Source: an uncultured Clostridia bacterium (GTDB lineage: Bacteria; Bacillota; Clostridia; TANB77; CAG-508). Taken from it: a DNA stretch of 64,000 nucleotides. Where the stretch lies: assembly GCA_934162205.1 (NCBI GenBank), contig CAKPIA010000003.1, positions 62,001 through 126,000 of the forward strand, read 5' to 3'. Shown one piece after another: positions 8,526-19,108 of the stretch (its first letter is position 1; each line of letters begins with the position of its first letter). The notes beneath the pieces were generated by a model. That model did not search any database. It saw only the letters and a program-made list of their open reading frames with translations, and was not told the origin of the DNA. The position numbers and the translations under genes are program-made.

Positions 8526-10898
8526 TTATTCATTTCCTTTTAAACTTGTTACCATATCTATTTTCTTAACTTTTCTAGCTAATATTTTTGATGTTAAATA
8601 TGATACAATAAATGTTCCTATAATAGCATATATGTATGATAAAATTCCTATATGTGCACTAAAATCATATGTATCATTTAATGCTACTTTAAATATATAA
8701 TCTAACATAAAATATCCTACAGGTAATCCAATAATAATTGAAATAACAGTTATCCAATTATTTTGTTTAATATAAATTTTTTTAATTTTTTTGTCTTTAA
8801 ATCCCAATACTTTTAATGTTGCAAATTGATATTGTTTTTCCGTAAATGATAATATTCCTAAATTATAAATTATAACACTACCTAATAATGCTGCTACAAC
8901 AATTAAAAGTATAATCATTGTTTTCATTGTATTTAGCATGCTATTAATTCCTTCTTCTAAAACTTTAATGTCCTGTATTAGATTTACTCCATCAATTTGT
9001 TTTGTATTACTTAGATATTCTCTTGTATATACTGTATCTGCTTTGTATGTTAATCCTAATGATTCCATATATTTTCTTGTCATTTTTACATTTTGATTTT
9101 GTGGATCTCTATCAAATCCAACTATTTCTGTTTCGTAATATTTATCTTGACCATATATGTGCCAAGTAATTTTATCTCCTATTTTGTATCCTTTTGTTTC
9201 TGCAAGTTTTTGTGTAACATAAATTCCATCATCTTTTAAATTAACAAAATTATAATTTTTATCTGCAAATCTTATATAATCATTTGCATCTGTTACAAAT
9301 ATGTTGTTTGCTTCTCTTGTATCACCTGTTTTAATTTCTATTCCTAAAGTTTCTGATGTATTTTTTCCATATTGATCAATAATTTTTTGATATTGTTCAT
9401 CTGTATAATCTTCATTTAAAGAAAGTTTATATTTAAAATTATATAATTTTTTGAATTGAATATCTATAAAATTATTCATTGTGTCTAACATTCCAAACGC
9501 ACATAATATAAGCATACAACATCCTGTTATTCCTGCAATTCCCATTAATGTTCTAATTTTATTTCTTACTATATCTCTAATATTCCATTTTGATGAAAAA
9601 CCTAATTTTTTAAATATTCCTTTTGTTGTTATATTTAAACTATTTTTCTTTACTTTAGGTAATTGTGTTCTTAATGTTTCAGCTGGATTTTCTCTTAATT
9701 CGCTTCTACATGTTAAATATGTAACTAGTGATACTGCAAGTACAACTAATGCTCCTATTACAAAACTACTATTAGCAACTGCTGCATGACCATTTGGTAC
9801 TTGGAAATATGACATCTCCATTTGAATAAATAAATTACCTATGAATAATGGACCTGCTATTAATCCTAAAATTGTAGCAATTAATGAAATCCAAAATCCA
9901 TATCCAACATAATGTGCTATAATTTTTCTATTTTTAAATCCAAGAGCTTTTAATGTTCCAATTTGTACTCTTTGTTTTTTTATTACTCTTGTCATTGTTG
10001 TAATTACAGATAACATTGCTATAAATAAGAATAATCCAGAGAAGATTCCAACATATGTTTCTCCTTCATCTATCTCTCCTTGATATGTAGAATAAGAAAA
10101 AGAATCTTTAAAATCTGTTATTGCAAGTGCATCTTTAACATTATCTTCAATTTCATTTTTTACAGTATTTTTATTTTCTTCATTATTTACATCTACCATT
10201 ATATAATTAAATGTTAAATAATCTTTTGGATTAAAATCCTTTACTAATAAATCAAATGTTTCTTCATTTAATATATTCATTTGTGACATTACTTGTTTTT
10301 TTATGTAATGTTCTGGAAATTCATTTATAGATAAATAACAAAATCCATAATCTATATGGTTGGGAAATAATGATGATTCATCTTTTACATCATATATATG
10401 GTCTGGCACTTTTATTAATCCTAAAACTTTTTCTTCAAAAGTCTCTTTATCATAAGTTAATTTGATTGTATCTCCAACTTTTATATTGTTATTTTTTGCA
10501 TAAAACTCATCAAGCCATGCTCCTTTTGCATTTTTATCAAATCCAACTCCATCTGCCACATAAAATTTAGAAATATCATTACTTTCTATAAAGTTTAATT
10601 GTAATGTTCTGTCTGCGTCTGCTTCCATATTTGCTACTATTGTTAATTTTCTTTCTGCATTATTTACATTATCTAAAGATTTAATTTTATCTAAATCTTC
10701 TTTAGAAAAATTTGCGCCAACTACTTCCAAGTCTTGAACATTGTTTTCTTTATAAAAGACATCAGCTGTTTGAACCATTCCATCCATATAAGAACGAATT
10801 CCACCATATACCATAACTCCCATAAAGACCATTAACAATATAGTTATAAATTGTGATAGGTTTATTTTTATATCACGAAACATCTTTCTTTTTAGCAT
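8526..10898 (-). CDS. ABC transporter permease, FtsX/MacB type
   Basis: 790 residues with the architecture membrane helix, large extracytoplasmic domain, three helices (first FtsX module, about 280-400), a fourth helix with a second large soluble domain (about 450-650), then three more helices (second FtsX module). The motifs RVIKKQRVQIGTLKALGFK and YQFATLKVLGFKDKKI are the coupling sequences of this class. Partner of the ATPase encoded just upstream, one base apart. It is probably a drug, lipid or peptide exporter under TetR control; the substrate cannot be read from sequence. Confidence 0.88.
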   Translation of the reverse strand: MLKRKMFRDIKINLSQFITILLMVFMGVMVYGGIRSYMDGMVQTADVFYKENNVQDLEVVGANFSKEDLDKIKSLDNVNNAERKLTIVANMEADADRTLQLNFIESNDISKFYVADGVGFDKNAKGAWLDEFYAKNNNIKVGDTIKLTYDKETFEEKVLGLIKVPDHIYDVKDESSLFPNHIDYGFCYLSINEFPEHYIKKQVMSQMNILNEETFDLLVKDFNPKDYLTFNYIMVDVNNEENKNTVKNEIEDNVKDALAITDFKDSFSYSTYQGEIDEGETYVGIFSGLFLFIAMLSVITTMTRVIKKQRVQIGTLKALGFKNRKIIAHYVGYGFWISLIATILGLIAGPLFIGNLFIQMEMSYFQVPNGHAAVANSSFVIGALVVLAVSLVTYLTCRSELRENPAETLRTQLPKVKKNSLNITTKGIFKKLGFSSKWNIRDIVRNKIRTLMGIAGITGCCMLILCAFGMLDTMNNFIDIQFKKLYNFKYKLSLNEDYTDEQYQKIIDQYGKNTSETLGIEIKTGDTREANNIFVTDANDYIRFADKNYNFVNLKDDGIYVTQKLAETKGYKIGDKITWHIYGQDKYYETEIVGFDRDPQNQNVKMTRKYMESLGLTYKADTVYTREYLSNTKQIDGVNLIQDIKVLEEGINSMLNTMKTMIILLIVVAALLGSVIIYNLGILSFTEKQYQFATLKVLGFKDKKIKKIYIKQNNWITVISIIIGLPVGYFMLDYIFKVALNDTYDFSAHIGILSYIYAIIGTFIVSYLTSKILARKVKKIDMVTSLKGNE

Positions 10899-10899
10899 T

Positions 10900-11610
10900 T
10901 TACCATTTCACCTCATCAATCTTTTTAGGATTTTCGTTTATTTCATTGCTTTCAATCTTTCCATTTTTTACTCTTATAACTCTATCTGCAACTTCTGCAA
11001 TCAAGCTATTATGTGTTACTATAACTACAGTATTCTTTTTATTTTCATGTTCACATTGTTTCTTTAATAATTTTAAAACTTCAACACCTGTTTTTGAATC
11101 TAATGCTCCTGTTGGTTCATCACATAACAACAATAATGGATCTTTAGCTATAGCTCTTGCAATTGAAACTCTTTGTTGTTCTCCCCCTGATAATTGATTT
11201 GGAAATTTATTATAATGTTTTTCAAGTCCAACTTCTTTTAATATCTCTTTAGCATCTTTAGGATTTTTTACTATATCATCAATTAATTCAACATTTTCCA
11301 ATACTGTTAATGTTGGTAATATGTTATAAAATTGGAATATAAATCCTATATTTTCTGCTCTATAATCTGTAAGTTTACTATCATTAAATTCTGATATAAT
11401 TTGATCTCCTACTTTAATTTCACCACTTGTAACTTTATCCATTCCACCTAATAAATTTAATAATGTAGATTTTCCTGCTCCTGATGGTCCAAGTATTACT
11501 ACAAATTCTCCTTTGTTTATTGAAAAAGATACACCATTTAATGCGTTAAAGCTTTTTTCTCCAATGGTATATGTTTTCTTTACATTTTTAAATTTTATAA
11601 GTTCTTCCAT
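10900..11610 (-). CDS. ABC transporter ATP-binding protein (MacB/LolD type)
   Basis: 236 residues. Walker A GPSGAGKST, Q-loop in IFQFYNILPTLTVLENV, signature LSGGEQQR, Walker B LLLLCDEPTGALD and the switch His in VTHN are all intact. The LolD/MacB-type D-loop (PTGALDSKTG) agrees with the FtsX-type permease encoded next to it. The start follows GAGGTAAAGTTA. The promoter upstream carries a dyad that fits a TetR operator, and the tetR gene is divergent, so expression is probably induced by a TetR ligand. Confidence 0.92.
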   Translation of the reverse strand: MEELIKFKNVKKTYTIGEKSFNALNGVSFSINKGEFVVILGPSGAGKSTLLNLLGGMDKVTSGEIKVGDQIISEFNDSKLTDYRAENIGFIFQFYNILPTLTVLENVELIDDIVKNPKDAKEILKEVGLEKHYNKFPNQLSGGEQQRVSIARAIAKDPLLLLCDEPTGALDSKTGVEVLKLLKKQCEHENKKNTVVIVTHNSLIAEVADRVIRVKNGKIESNEINENPKKIDEVKW

Positions 11611-11641
11611 TAACTTTACCTCTTTCTATACATTAAATATC

Positions 11642-11701
11642 AAATATGAATTATTATTCATATTTCTTAAGTATTATACTTCTATTTAATTGTGAAGTCA
11701 A
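11642..11701 (-). promoter_or_regulatory. ABC operon promoter with a TetR-type operator
   Basis: On the minus strand TTGACT (11701-11696) and TATAAT (11678-11673) are 17 bases apart. Immediately downstream lies a perfect inverted repeat AAATATGAAT-4-ATTCATATTT (11642-11665), placed over the expected transcription start and early leader, where a repressor would block initiation. Confidence 0.75.
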
Positions 11702-11733
11702 CAAAAATGTGAAACTTTTTTCATATTTTTATA

Positions 11734-11762
11734 TTGCTTTTTATTTTTTAAAAGTGTATAAT
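11734..11762 (+). promoter_or_regulatory. Promoter of the tetR gene
   Basis: TTGCTT at 11734 and TATAAT at 11757, with a 17-base spacer, lie just upstream of the GAGGTGA ribosome site and GTG start of the TetR gene. The short leader leaves little room for an operator downstream. Confidence 0.7.
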
Positions 11763-11784
11763 AATACTTATGAGGTGATTTACA

Positions 11785-12408
11785 GTGTCAGAAACAAGAA
11801 TACCAACACAAAAAAGATCAATTGAAAAAAGAAATAGAATTATAGAAAAAGGCTTTTATCTTATGTGTGAAGAAGGTTATTACAATACAAATACAACACA
11901 AATTGCAGAATATGCTGGTGTCTCAACTGGCATTATTTATCAATATTTTAATGATAAAAAAGATATTTTTATAGAAGGTGTAAAAAATTATTCTGAAAAA
12001 ATTATGTTTCCAATGTTAAATGTATTGGAAACACAAAAAATTGATATAAACAATATGCAAAATTTAAAAAAATTATTACATAATATTATAGATAAATTCA
12101 TAGAAAGTCACACTATTTCTAAAAAGGCTCACGAAGAATTAATTGCTATGTCACATTTAGATGATGATGTTTCAGCAATTTTTAAAAATTCTGAAATTAA
12201 TATGACAAAAAAAGTTGTATCTTTATTAGAGAAAAACAACATTATTATAGATAATGCCAATGAAAAAGTTCATATAATAATTGGTATTGTAGACAATTTA
12301 TGTCATGAAATTGTTTATCATAAACATAGTATTATAAATTATGACATTATGATTAATGAAGTTATTAATATAATAATTATGCTTTTACAAACAAAAACGA
12401 ATCAATAG
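11785..12408 (+). CDS. TetR family transcriptional regulator
   Basis: 207 residues. The N-terminal helix-turn-helix reads TTQIAEYAGVSTGIIYQYFNDKKDIF, typical TetR; the C-terminal ligand domain is divergent and unassigned. It starts at GTG with GAGGTGA 6 bases upstream. It is divergent from the ABC exporter operon, and the shared 174-base region contains both promoters and a dyad, so it most likely represses the exporter. It ends in a terminator shared with mnmA. Confidence 0.9.
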   Translation: MSETRIPTQKRSIEKRNRIIEKGFYLMCEEGYYNTNTTQIAEYAGVSTGIIYQYFNDKKDIFIEGVKNYSEKIMFPMLNVLETQKIDINNMQNLKKLLHNIIDKFIESHTISKKAHEELIAMSHLDDDVSAIFKNSEINMTKKVVSLLEKNNIIIDNANEKVHIIIGIVDNLCHEIVYHKHSIINYDIMINEVINIIIMLLQTKTNQ

Positions 12409-12425
12409 AATTTCTATTGATTCGT

Positions 12426-12427
<2 letters not shown>
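12395..12427. terminator. Bidirectional terminator between tetR and mnmA
   Basis: A 16-bp inverted repeat AAACGAATCAATAGAA against its complement overlaps the stop codons of both converging genes. It is flanked by A and T runs on either side, so it can serve both strands. Confidence 0.75.
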
Positions 12428-13478
<1,051 letters not shown>

Positions 13479-13492
13479 ATTTTCTTCCTTTA

Positions 13493-13960
13493 CTAATGAC
13501 AACAATTAATATTTCCGCTTCCATTATTATCATTTTTATTCAATATATCTTCTAATGTATGCCATGCTAAAAGAGCACATTTAACTCTTGCTGGCATATT
13601 AGATATATTTCTAAATGCTATTGCATCTTCTAATTTTTTTAGTTTTTCTTCATCTTTTTCTTCTCTTTTTATCATAGCTATAAAAGTACTTATAATATCT
13701 TTAGCTTCTTTAATTGTCTTTCCTCTTAAGGTATCAATCATTATAGATGTTGATGCTTGTGAAATAGCACATCCATGTCCTAAAAAAGCCATATCTTCTA
13801 TTATGTCTCCATTTAATTTTAACTCTAATGTTATTTCATCTCCGCAATTTGGATTGTGTCCAATTTCTTCATAATCTACATCATCTAATTTTTTCTTATT
13901 ATACGAATTCATGCTATGTTCCATTATTAATTCATTATATACATCTGTTAACTCGTCCAT
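13493..13960 (-). CDS. sufU: SufU, Fe-S assembly sulphurtransferase (IscU-like)
   Basis: 155 residues. The three conserved cysteines occur in the family motifs NPNCGD, GHGCAIS and RVKCALLAWHTL, and there is the extra region between the second and third that is typical of SufU versus IscU. It accepts sulphur from SufS. The C-terminus ends in an unusual GSGNINCCH tail with two more cysteines. It follows sufS by 12 bases and precedes mnmA by 14. Confidence 0.95.
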   Translation of the reverse strand: MDELTDVYNELIMEHSMNSYNKKKLDDVDYEEIGHNPNCGDEITLELKLNGDIIEDMAFLGHGCAISQASTSIMIDTLRGKTIKEAKDIISTFIAMIKREEKDEEKLKKLEDAIAFRNISNMPARVKCALLAWHTLEDILNKNDNNGSGNINCCH

Positions 13961-13972
13961 ATTAACCTCTTT

Positions 13973-15187
13973 TTATTTTATAATATATTTTTTAAACATG
14001 TCATAAGCTTTATTTAATGCTTTAACTAATCTATCTACATCTTCTTTTGTGTTGTAAAAATAGAAACTTGCTCTACATGTAGAATCAATACCTAAAAATC
14101 TAAGTAGTGGCTGTGCACAATGATTTCCAGATCTAACACATACACCTTCTGAATCTAATATACTTGCAACATCATGTGGGTGTACTCCATTTATATTAAA
14201 TGAAATTACACTTGAATGATTTTCTTTATTAGGTGTTAAATATAGTGTTAAGAAATCTAATTTTGATAGTTCTTCTCTTGCATAAGAAAGTAAATCATTT
14301 TCTATTTTTTGTATATTATCATATCCAAAATTATTTATATAATCAATAGCTGAGCCTAATCCTATTACTCCTTCTATATTTTGTGTTCCTGCTTCGAATT
14401 TATTTGGAAGCGGAGCAAATGTAGTATTTTGTTCATATACATACTCTATCATATCTCCACCCATTAAAAATGGAGTCATATCATTTAATATTTCTCTTTT
14501 ACCATATAACACACCTATACCTAAAGGTGCTAACATTTTGTGTCCAGAAAATACTAAAAAGTCACAATCTAAATCTTGTACATCTATTTTCATATGAGGT
14601 ATACTTTGAGATGCATCAACAATAACTATAGCACCTTTTTTATGTGCATATTTTATAATTTTTTTAATGTTATTTATTGTTCCTAGGACATTAGAAACAT
14701 GTGTAATTCCAACTATTTTAGTTTTATCTGTAATTTTATTTTCTATTTCTTCATCAGAAATTTCAAATTCATCATTTATATACATATAGTTTAATTTAGC
14801 ATCTGTTTGCTTTGCAACCTTTTGCCAAGGAACCAAATTAGAATGATGTTCCATTATTGATATAACAATTTCATCATCTTTTTTTAGTTTATCTAAACCA
14901 TATGAGTATGCAATTAAATTTAAACTTTCTGTTGCATTTTTAGAAAAAATTATTTCTTCTCTATGTTTTGCATTTATAAAATTTGCAATTTTTGTTCTTG
15001 TATCTTCATATATAGCACTTGCTTCTGTACTTAAAGAATACGCTCCTCTATGCACATTAGCATTATAATTTTCGTAAAAATCTTCTATTGCTTTTATTAC
15101 TTGTTTTGGCTTTTGAGTTGTAGCTCCACTATCTAAATAGGCTATATTTCTATTTTTTAAAATTGGAAAATCATCTCTTATATCCAT
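13973..15187 (-). CDS. sufS: Cysteine desulphurase SufS
   Basis: 404 residues, group II desulphurase. The family features are the N-terminal YLDSGATTQKP, the PLP lysine in FSGHKMLAPLGIGVLYG, and the catalytic cysteine in RSGNHCAQPLLR. It supplies persulphide to SufU for Fe-S assembly and, by position, possibly to MnmA for tRNA thiolation. Standard suf order; ribosome site GGGAAGTG. Confidence 0.97.
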   Translation of the reverse strand: MDIRDDFPILKNRNIAYLDSGATTQKPKQVIKAIEDFYENYNANVHRGAYSLSTEASAIYEDTRTKIANFINAKHREEIIFSKNATESLNLIAYSYGLDKLKKDDEIVISIMEHHSNLVPWQKVAKQTDAKLNYMYINDEFEISDEEIENKITDKTKIVGITHVSNVLGTINNIKKIIKYAHKKGAIVIVDASQSIPHMKIDVQDLDCDFLVFSGHKMLAPLGIGVLYGKREILNDMTPFLMGGDMIEYVYEQNTTFAPLPNKFEAGTQNIEGVIGLGSAIDYINNFGYDNIQKIENDLLSYAREELSKLDFLTLYLTPNKENHSSVISFNINGVHPHDVASILDSEGVCVRSGNHCAQPLLRFLGIDSTCRASFYFYNTKEDVDRLVKALNKAYDMFKKYIIK

Positions 15188-15214
15188 TTCTTACACTTCC
15201 CATTTTTATATTTA

Positions 15215-16279
15215 TTAATCTAATCTTTTATCTATTTCTTGTAAAATTTTTTCTTTTAATTCTTCATTTTTTATGTTTTCTAAGATTCTATTAAATCTTG
15301 CTCTTACCATTAATTTCATAGCTTCTTTTAATTCAAATCCTCTACTCATAATGTAAAATAATTCTTTTTCTTCCATTTTTCCTGCTGATGTACTGTGATT
15401 TCCTTCTACATCTTCTTCTGAACACAAAAGCATTGGTAATGCAAGAGATTTTGCTTTATCAGATAGCAACATACATGCTTCATTTTCATTTCCTGTTGCT
15501 TTTTTACATCCTCTTTTAAAATCAATTGTTCCTTTAAAATGTTTTCTAGCATTATCTTTTAATGCTCCTTGAACATCTATATCTATATTTGATTTTTTAC
15601 CTCTTAATTCTCCTATATAATTCAAATCAAATAATTGATTTTCTTTTCCTAAATATATTGTATTTAATATATTATTTGAACAATCTCCAATTAAATTCGA
15701 ATAATAGTTTGTAATACTATTTTTTCCACCAAAATCTACTATTGTAAATTTGGCATCTGCATTTTCTTCGAAAATATTTTGTATACTTAGAAAATTATTT
15801 GAATTTTCGCTTAATAAATTAATTATTATAACATTTATTTTAGAGTTTTGTTTTGCTATTAAATTAATAATTCCATTATGAAATGCTTCTATATCATTAA
15901 TAGATTCATATTTTAAAATAATAGTTGATTTTGTATTTTCGTTTGCCACAATTTCTATATTTTCAATTAGATTTAAGTTTTTTTCATCTATATTAAAATT
16001 AATTTGTAAATCATTTTTTATTTTAGAATTTACTACTATTTTCATTTTTTTATTTGATTTTGCTTTTACTTGACTTGTTAATATTTCTCCCAAACCATAT
16101 GTTAAATTAAAATCATCAACATTTGTCTGTATATCTATTTTTGGATCTTGTCCAATTATTTCTATATTATTAAATTCTTCAACATCTTCAGGAATATTTA
16201 TATTTTCTAATTTTATATTATTAATATTAAAATTTCTTGAAGTTCTAACTGGTGTTTCATTTAATTTTAATTTTTCCAT
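15215..16279 (-). CDS. sufD: SufD, Fe-S scaffold subunit
   Basis: 354 residues. The C-terminal beta-helix and helical region contains the SufB/SufD signature GNHSTSAGKMEEKELFYIMSRGF and a closing helix MVRARFNRILENIKNEELKEKI. Its N-terminal half is highly diverged and Asn/Lys/Ile-rich. It forms SufBC2D with the neighbours. Intact, with AAAGGAAC before the ATG. Confidence 0.92.
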   Translation of the reverse strand: MEKLKLNETPVRTSRNFNINNIKLENINIPEDVEEFNNIEIIGQDPKIDIQTNVDDFNLTYGLGEILTSQVKAKSNKKMKIVVNSKIKNDLQINFNIDEKNLNLIENIEIVANENTKSTIILKYESINDIEAFHNGIINLIAKQNSKINVIIINLLSENSNNFLSIQNIFEENADAKFTIVDFGGKNSITNYYSNLIGDCSNNILNTIYLGKENQLFDLNYIGELRGKKSNIDIDVQGALKDNARKHFKGTIDFKRGCKKATGNENEACMLLSDKAKSLALPMLLCSEEDVEGNHSTSAGKMEEKELFYIMSRGFELKEAMKLMVRARFNRILENIKNEELKEKILQEIDKRLD

Positions 16280-16307
16280 TTTTGTTCCTTTCCAAAATAA
16301 AGTTTAA

Positions 16308-17708
16308 CTATCCTATTGCTCCTTCTAATTCTAAATTAATTAAATTATTCATTTCTACTGCATATTCTAATGGCAATTCTTTTGAAATAGGATAAGCAAA
16401 TCCTCTTACTATCATAGCTTTTGCATCTTCTTCTGATATTCCTCTACTCATTAAATAGAATATTGTTTTATCACTTATTTTTCCTATTTTTGCTTCATGT
16501 GAAAATTCTACTTCATCTGTTCTTACATCATTTGTTGGAATTGTATCAGATATTGATAAATCATCTAACATAAGCGATTCACAAGACACAGAACATTTTG
16601 AATTTTTAGCATTTTCGTTTATTCTAACTAAAGATCTGTAAGTACATTTTCCTCCATCTTTAGATATAGATTTAGAATTTATTACTGATGAAGTGTTTGG
16701 TGCATTATGAATTACTTTAAATCCTGTATCTAAGTTTTGTCCTTTTCCTGCAAAAGAAATACCTGTATATTCTGTTTTTGATCCTTCTCCATTTAATATA
16801 CTCATTGGATATAACATTGATATTTTAGATCCAAATGATCCAGTTACCCAATCTATTTGTGCATTTTTTCCTACTATTGCTTTTTTAGTATTTAAATTTA
16901 ACATATTTTTTGACCAGTTTTCTATTGTAGAATATCTTAAATATGCATTATCTTTTACATATAATTCAACACATCCTGCATGAAGATTTACCTTATTATA
17001 TTTTGGTGCACTACATCCTTCTATAAAATGAAGTGATGCTCCTTCGTCTACAATAATTAATGTATGTTCAAATTGACCTGATTCTGGTGAATTTAATCTA
17101 AAATATGATTGAAGCGGAATATCAACTTTTACACCTTTTGGAACATATACAAATGATCCTCCTGACCATACAGCACCATGTAATGCAACAAATTTATGAT
17201 CAGTTACAGGAACACATTTCATAAAATGTTCTTTTACTAAATCTGGATATTCTCTTACAGCAGCTTCCATATCTGTATATATTACACCTTGTTTTTTTAA
17301 ATCTTCTTTCATACTATGATATACAACTTCAGAATCATATTGAGCCCCAACACCAGAAAGTGATTTTTTTTCAGCTTCTGGTATACCTAATTTATCAAAA
17401 GTATTTTTTATATCTTCTGGTACATCTTCCCATGATCCATTTAATTTAGTTTTTGGTCTTACATATGTTGCAATTTCATTCATGTCTAATTCAGAAATAT
17501 CTGGTCCCCATGTTGGAAGTTCTAATTTATTATATACATTTAATGCTTTTATTCTAAAATCTCTCATCCAATCTGGATCATTTTTCTGCTTTGATATTTC
17601 ACTTACTGTAGCTAATGTTAGACCTTTTTTAATTTTATAATCATAATCATCTTTGTTTTTTATATCATATATATTTCTATCTATATCATCAACTTTTGTT
17701 TTTGCCAT
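16308..17708 (-). CDS. sufB: SufB, Fe-S scaffold subunit
   Basis: 466 residues. The family landmarks include MRDFRIKAL, the long VPKGVKVDIPLQSYFRLN segment, FIEGCSAP and the C-terminal EFSHEAKIGKISDKTIFYLMSRGI. It is the scaffold on which Fe-S clusters are built with SufC and SufD. Located 18 bases after sufC. No anomalies. Confidence 0.97.
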   Translation of the reverse strand: MAKTKVDDIDRNIYDIKNKDDYDYKIKKGLTLATVSEISKQKNDPDWMRDFRIKALNVYNKLELPTWGPDISELDMNEIATYVRPKTKLNGSWEDVPEDIKNTFDKLGIPEAEKKSLSGVGAQYDSEVVYHSMKEDLKKQGVIYTDMEAAVREYPDLVKEHFMKCVPVTDHKFVALHGAVWSGGSFVYVPKGVKVDIPLQSYFRLNSPESGQFEHTLIIVDEGASLHFIEGCSAPKYNKVNLHAGCVELYVKDNAYLRYSTIENWSKNMLNLNTKKAIVGKNAQIDWVTGSFGSKISMLYPMSILNGEGSKTEYTGISFAGKGQNLDTGFKVIHNAPNTSSVINSKSISKDGGKCTYRSLVRINENAKNSKCSVSCESLMLDDLSISDTIPTNDVRTDEVEFSHEAKIGKISDKTIFYLMSRGISEEDAKAMIVRGFAYPISKELPLEYAVEMNNLINLELEGAIG

Positions 17709-17726
17709 TGTATATATTTCCTTTCA

Positions 17727-18470
17727 TTACATCTTTTTATATTTACTATATCCATTTTCTTCTATTTCTCTTGCTAATTCTTGTGTTCCAGTTTTTACTA
17801 TTTTTCCATCAACCAAAACATGAACATAATCAACTTTTAAATTGTGTAATATTTTATTATTATGAGTTATTATTAAAACTGCATTATTATCATTTTTAAA
17901 CATTTCTATTCCTTTAGATACTGTTTTTATTGCATCAACATCTAGTCCAGAGTCTGTTTCATCTAATATTGCAAGTTTTGGATTTAATACAAGCATTTGT
18001 AATATTTCGTTTTTCTTTTTTTCTCCACCAGAAAATCCAACATTTAAACTTCTTTCCATATTTTTTGGATTCATATTTAATTCTTCCATGTATTTTGCTA
18101 ATTCTTCTTTAAATTCAAATAATTTAACTGGTTTTCCTGTAGCTTTATTTTTAGCATATTTTAAGAAATTTGTTACTGATATTCCAGGTATTTCTTCTGG
18201 CAATTGAAAAGACATAAATACACCTTTTCTTGCAATTTCATCTGTATTTAAGTTTGTAATATCTTCATCTTCTAATTTTATATATCCATTTTTCTTTGTA
18301 TATATTGGATTATTTAATATTGCATTAGCTGTAGTTGTTTTACCAGAACCATTTGGCCCCATTATTACATGTATTTCTCCTTTATTTATTTCTAAATTTA
18401 TTCCTTTTAAGATTTCTTTTTCTTCTGCATTAACACATAAATCTTTTATTTCTAATAATTTTTTGCTCAT
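17727..18470 (-). CDS. sufC: SufC, Fe-S assembly ATPase
   Basis: 247 residues. ABC-type ATPase with Walker A GPNGSGKTT, signature FSGGEKKKNEI, Walker B LAILDETDSGLDVDAI and switch His in ITHNNK; the DETDSGLD sequence is the SufC hallmark. It drives the conformational change in SufBD. It is the first suf gene after the DtxR-like regulator, 17 bases downstream. Confidence 0.97.
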   Translation of the reverse strand: MSKKLLEIKDLCVNAEEKEILKGINLEINKGEIHVIMGPNGSGKTTTANAILNNPIYTKKNGYIKLEDEDITNLNTDEIARKGVFMSFQLPEEIPGISVTNFLKYAKNKATGKPVKLFEFKEELAKYMEELNMNPKNMERSLNVGFSGGEKKKNEILQMLVLNPKLAILDETDSGLDVDAIKTVSKGIEMFKNDNNAVLIITHNNKILHNLKVDYVHVLVDGKIVKTGTQELAREIEENGYSKYKKM

Positions 18471-18487
18471 AACCTTGTCCTTTCTTC

Positions 18488-18946
18488 TTATTTATTTAAT
18501 ATATTTTTATTTGTTCTTCTTGCACAACATCTACATTTTTCTTTATTTATATCATAACCGCAATCCAAACTATTTAATCCTAAAGTTTTGTGTACATATT
18601 TTGCAAGTTTATTAATTGTTTCGTCTGTTATAGCTAATTTTATTTTTTCAGCTTCAACTTCTGCTTTTTCTGAGTCTAACCCTAAAACTTCTTTTAAAAA
18701 TAAATAAACTATATCATATGCTTCTAGTATTTTTTTTGCCAAATTTTCGCCTTCTTCTGTAAGCTCTATAGCTCCATATGATTCATAATTTAATAAATTG
18801 TTATTTTTCAAATTGTGTATAGCTTTATTTACACTAGGTTTAGTACAATTCATTTTTTTTGCAACATCTGTAACTCTAATATTTCCATTTTGTTTTTTTA
18901 ATATGTACATAGTTTTTAAATATTGCTCTAATGATTTAGATATCAT
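18488..18946 (-). CDS. DtxR/MntR-family regulator with a C-terminal Cys cluster, probable suf repressor
   Basis: 152 residues. The N-terminal winged helix (SLEQYLKTMYILKKQNGNIR through CTKPSVNKAIHNLK) is DtxR/MntR-like, as is the dimerisation helix region. By alignment with DtxR and MntR from memory, the metal ligands are changed: D8 and E11 of MntR correspond to Gln8 and Lys11, the His of helix 4 to Asp78, and the DtxR C102/E105/H106 set to Glu/Lys/Leu. Instead, the C-terminus has C129-x8-C138-x-C140-C141. First gene of the suf operon, with a strong promoter and dyad in front. I infer a Fe-S-cluster-sensing autorepressor; the family call is firm, the sensing mode is not. Confidence 0.85.
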   Translation of the reverse strand: MISKSLEQYLKTMYILKKQNGNIRVTDVAKKMNCTKPSVNKAIHNLKNNNLLNYESYGAIELTEEGENLAKKILEAYDIVYLFLKEVLGLDSEKAEVEAEKIKLAITDETINKLAKYVHKTLGLNSLDCGYDINKEKCRCCARRTNKNILNK

Positions 18947-18961
18947 AATTTTTCTCCTTTT

Positions 18962-19015
18962 TGTTAACTGTGGTTAACATTATATAACTTTATAATTTGT
19001 TTGTCAAGGTTAACA
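18962..19015 (-). promoter_or_regulatory. suf operon promoter with TGTTAAC operators
   Basis: On the minus strand TTGACA (19007-19002) and TATAAT (18984-18979) are exactly 17 bases apart, a near-consensus promoter. A perfect inverted repeat TGTTAAC-4-GTTAACA (18962-18979) begins at the -10 and covers the start site, and a third copy of the half-site (19008-19015) abuts the -35. The repeats are presumably bound by the DtxR-like protein encoded 15 bases downstream. Confidence 0.85.
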
Positions 19016-19108
19016 TTTGATTTTTTGTTGATTTTTCTACAAAAATGGAACTAATATTTTGAATATATTTGAACATTTTGGAAAAGATATTTTTAGGTGG
19101 TGATTAAT

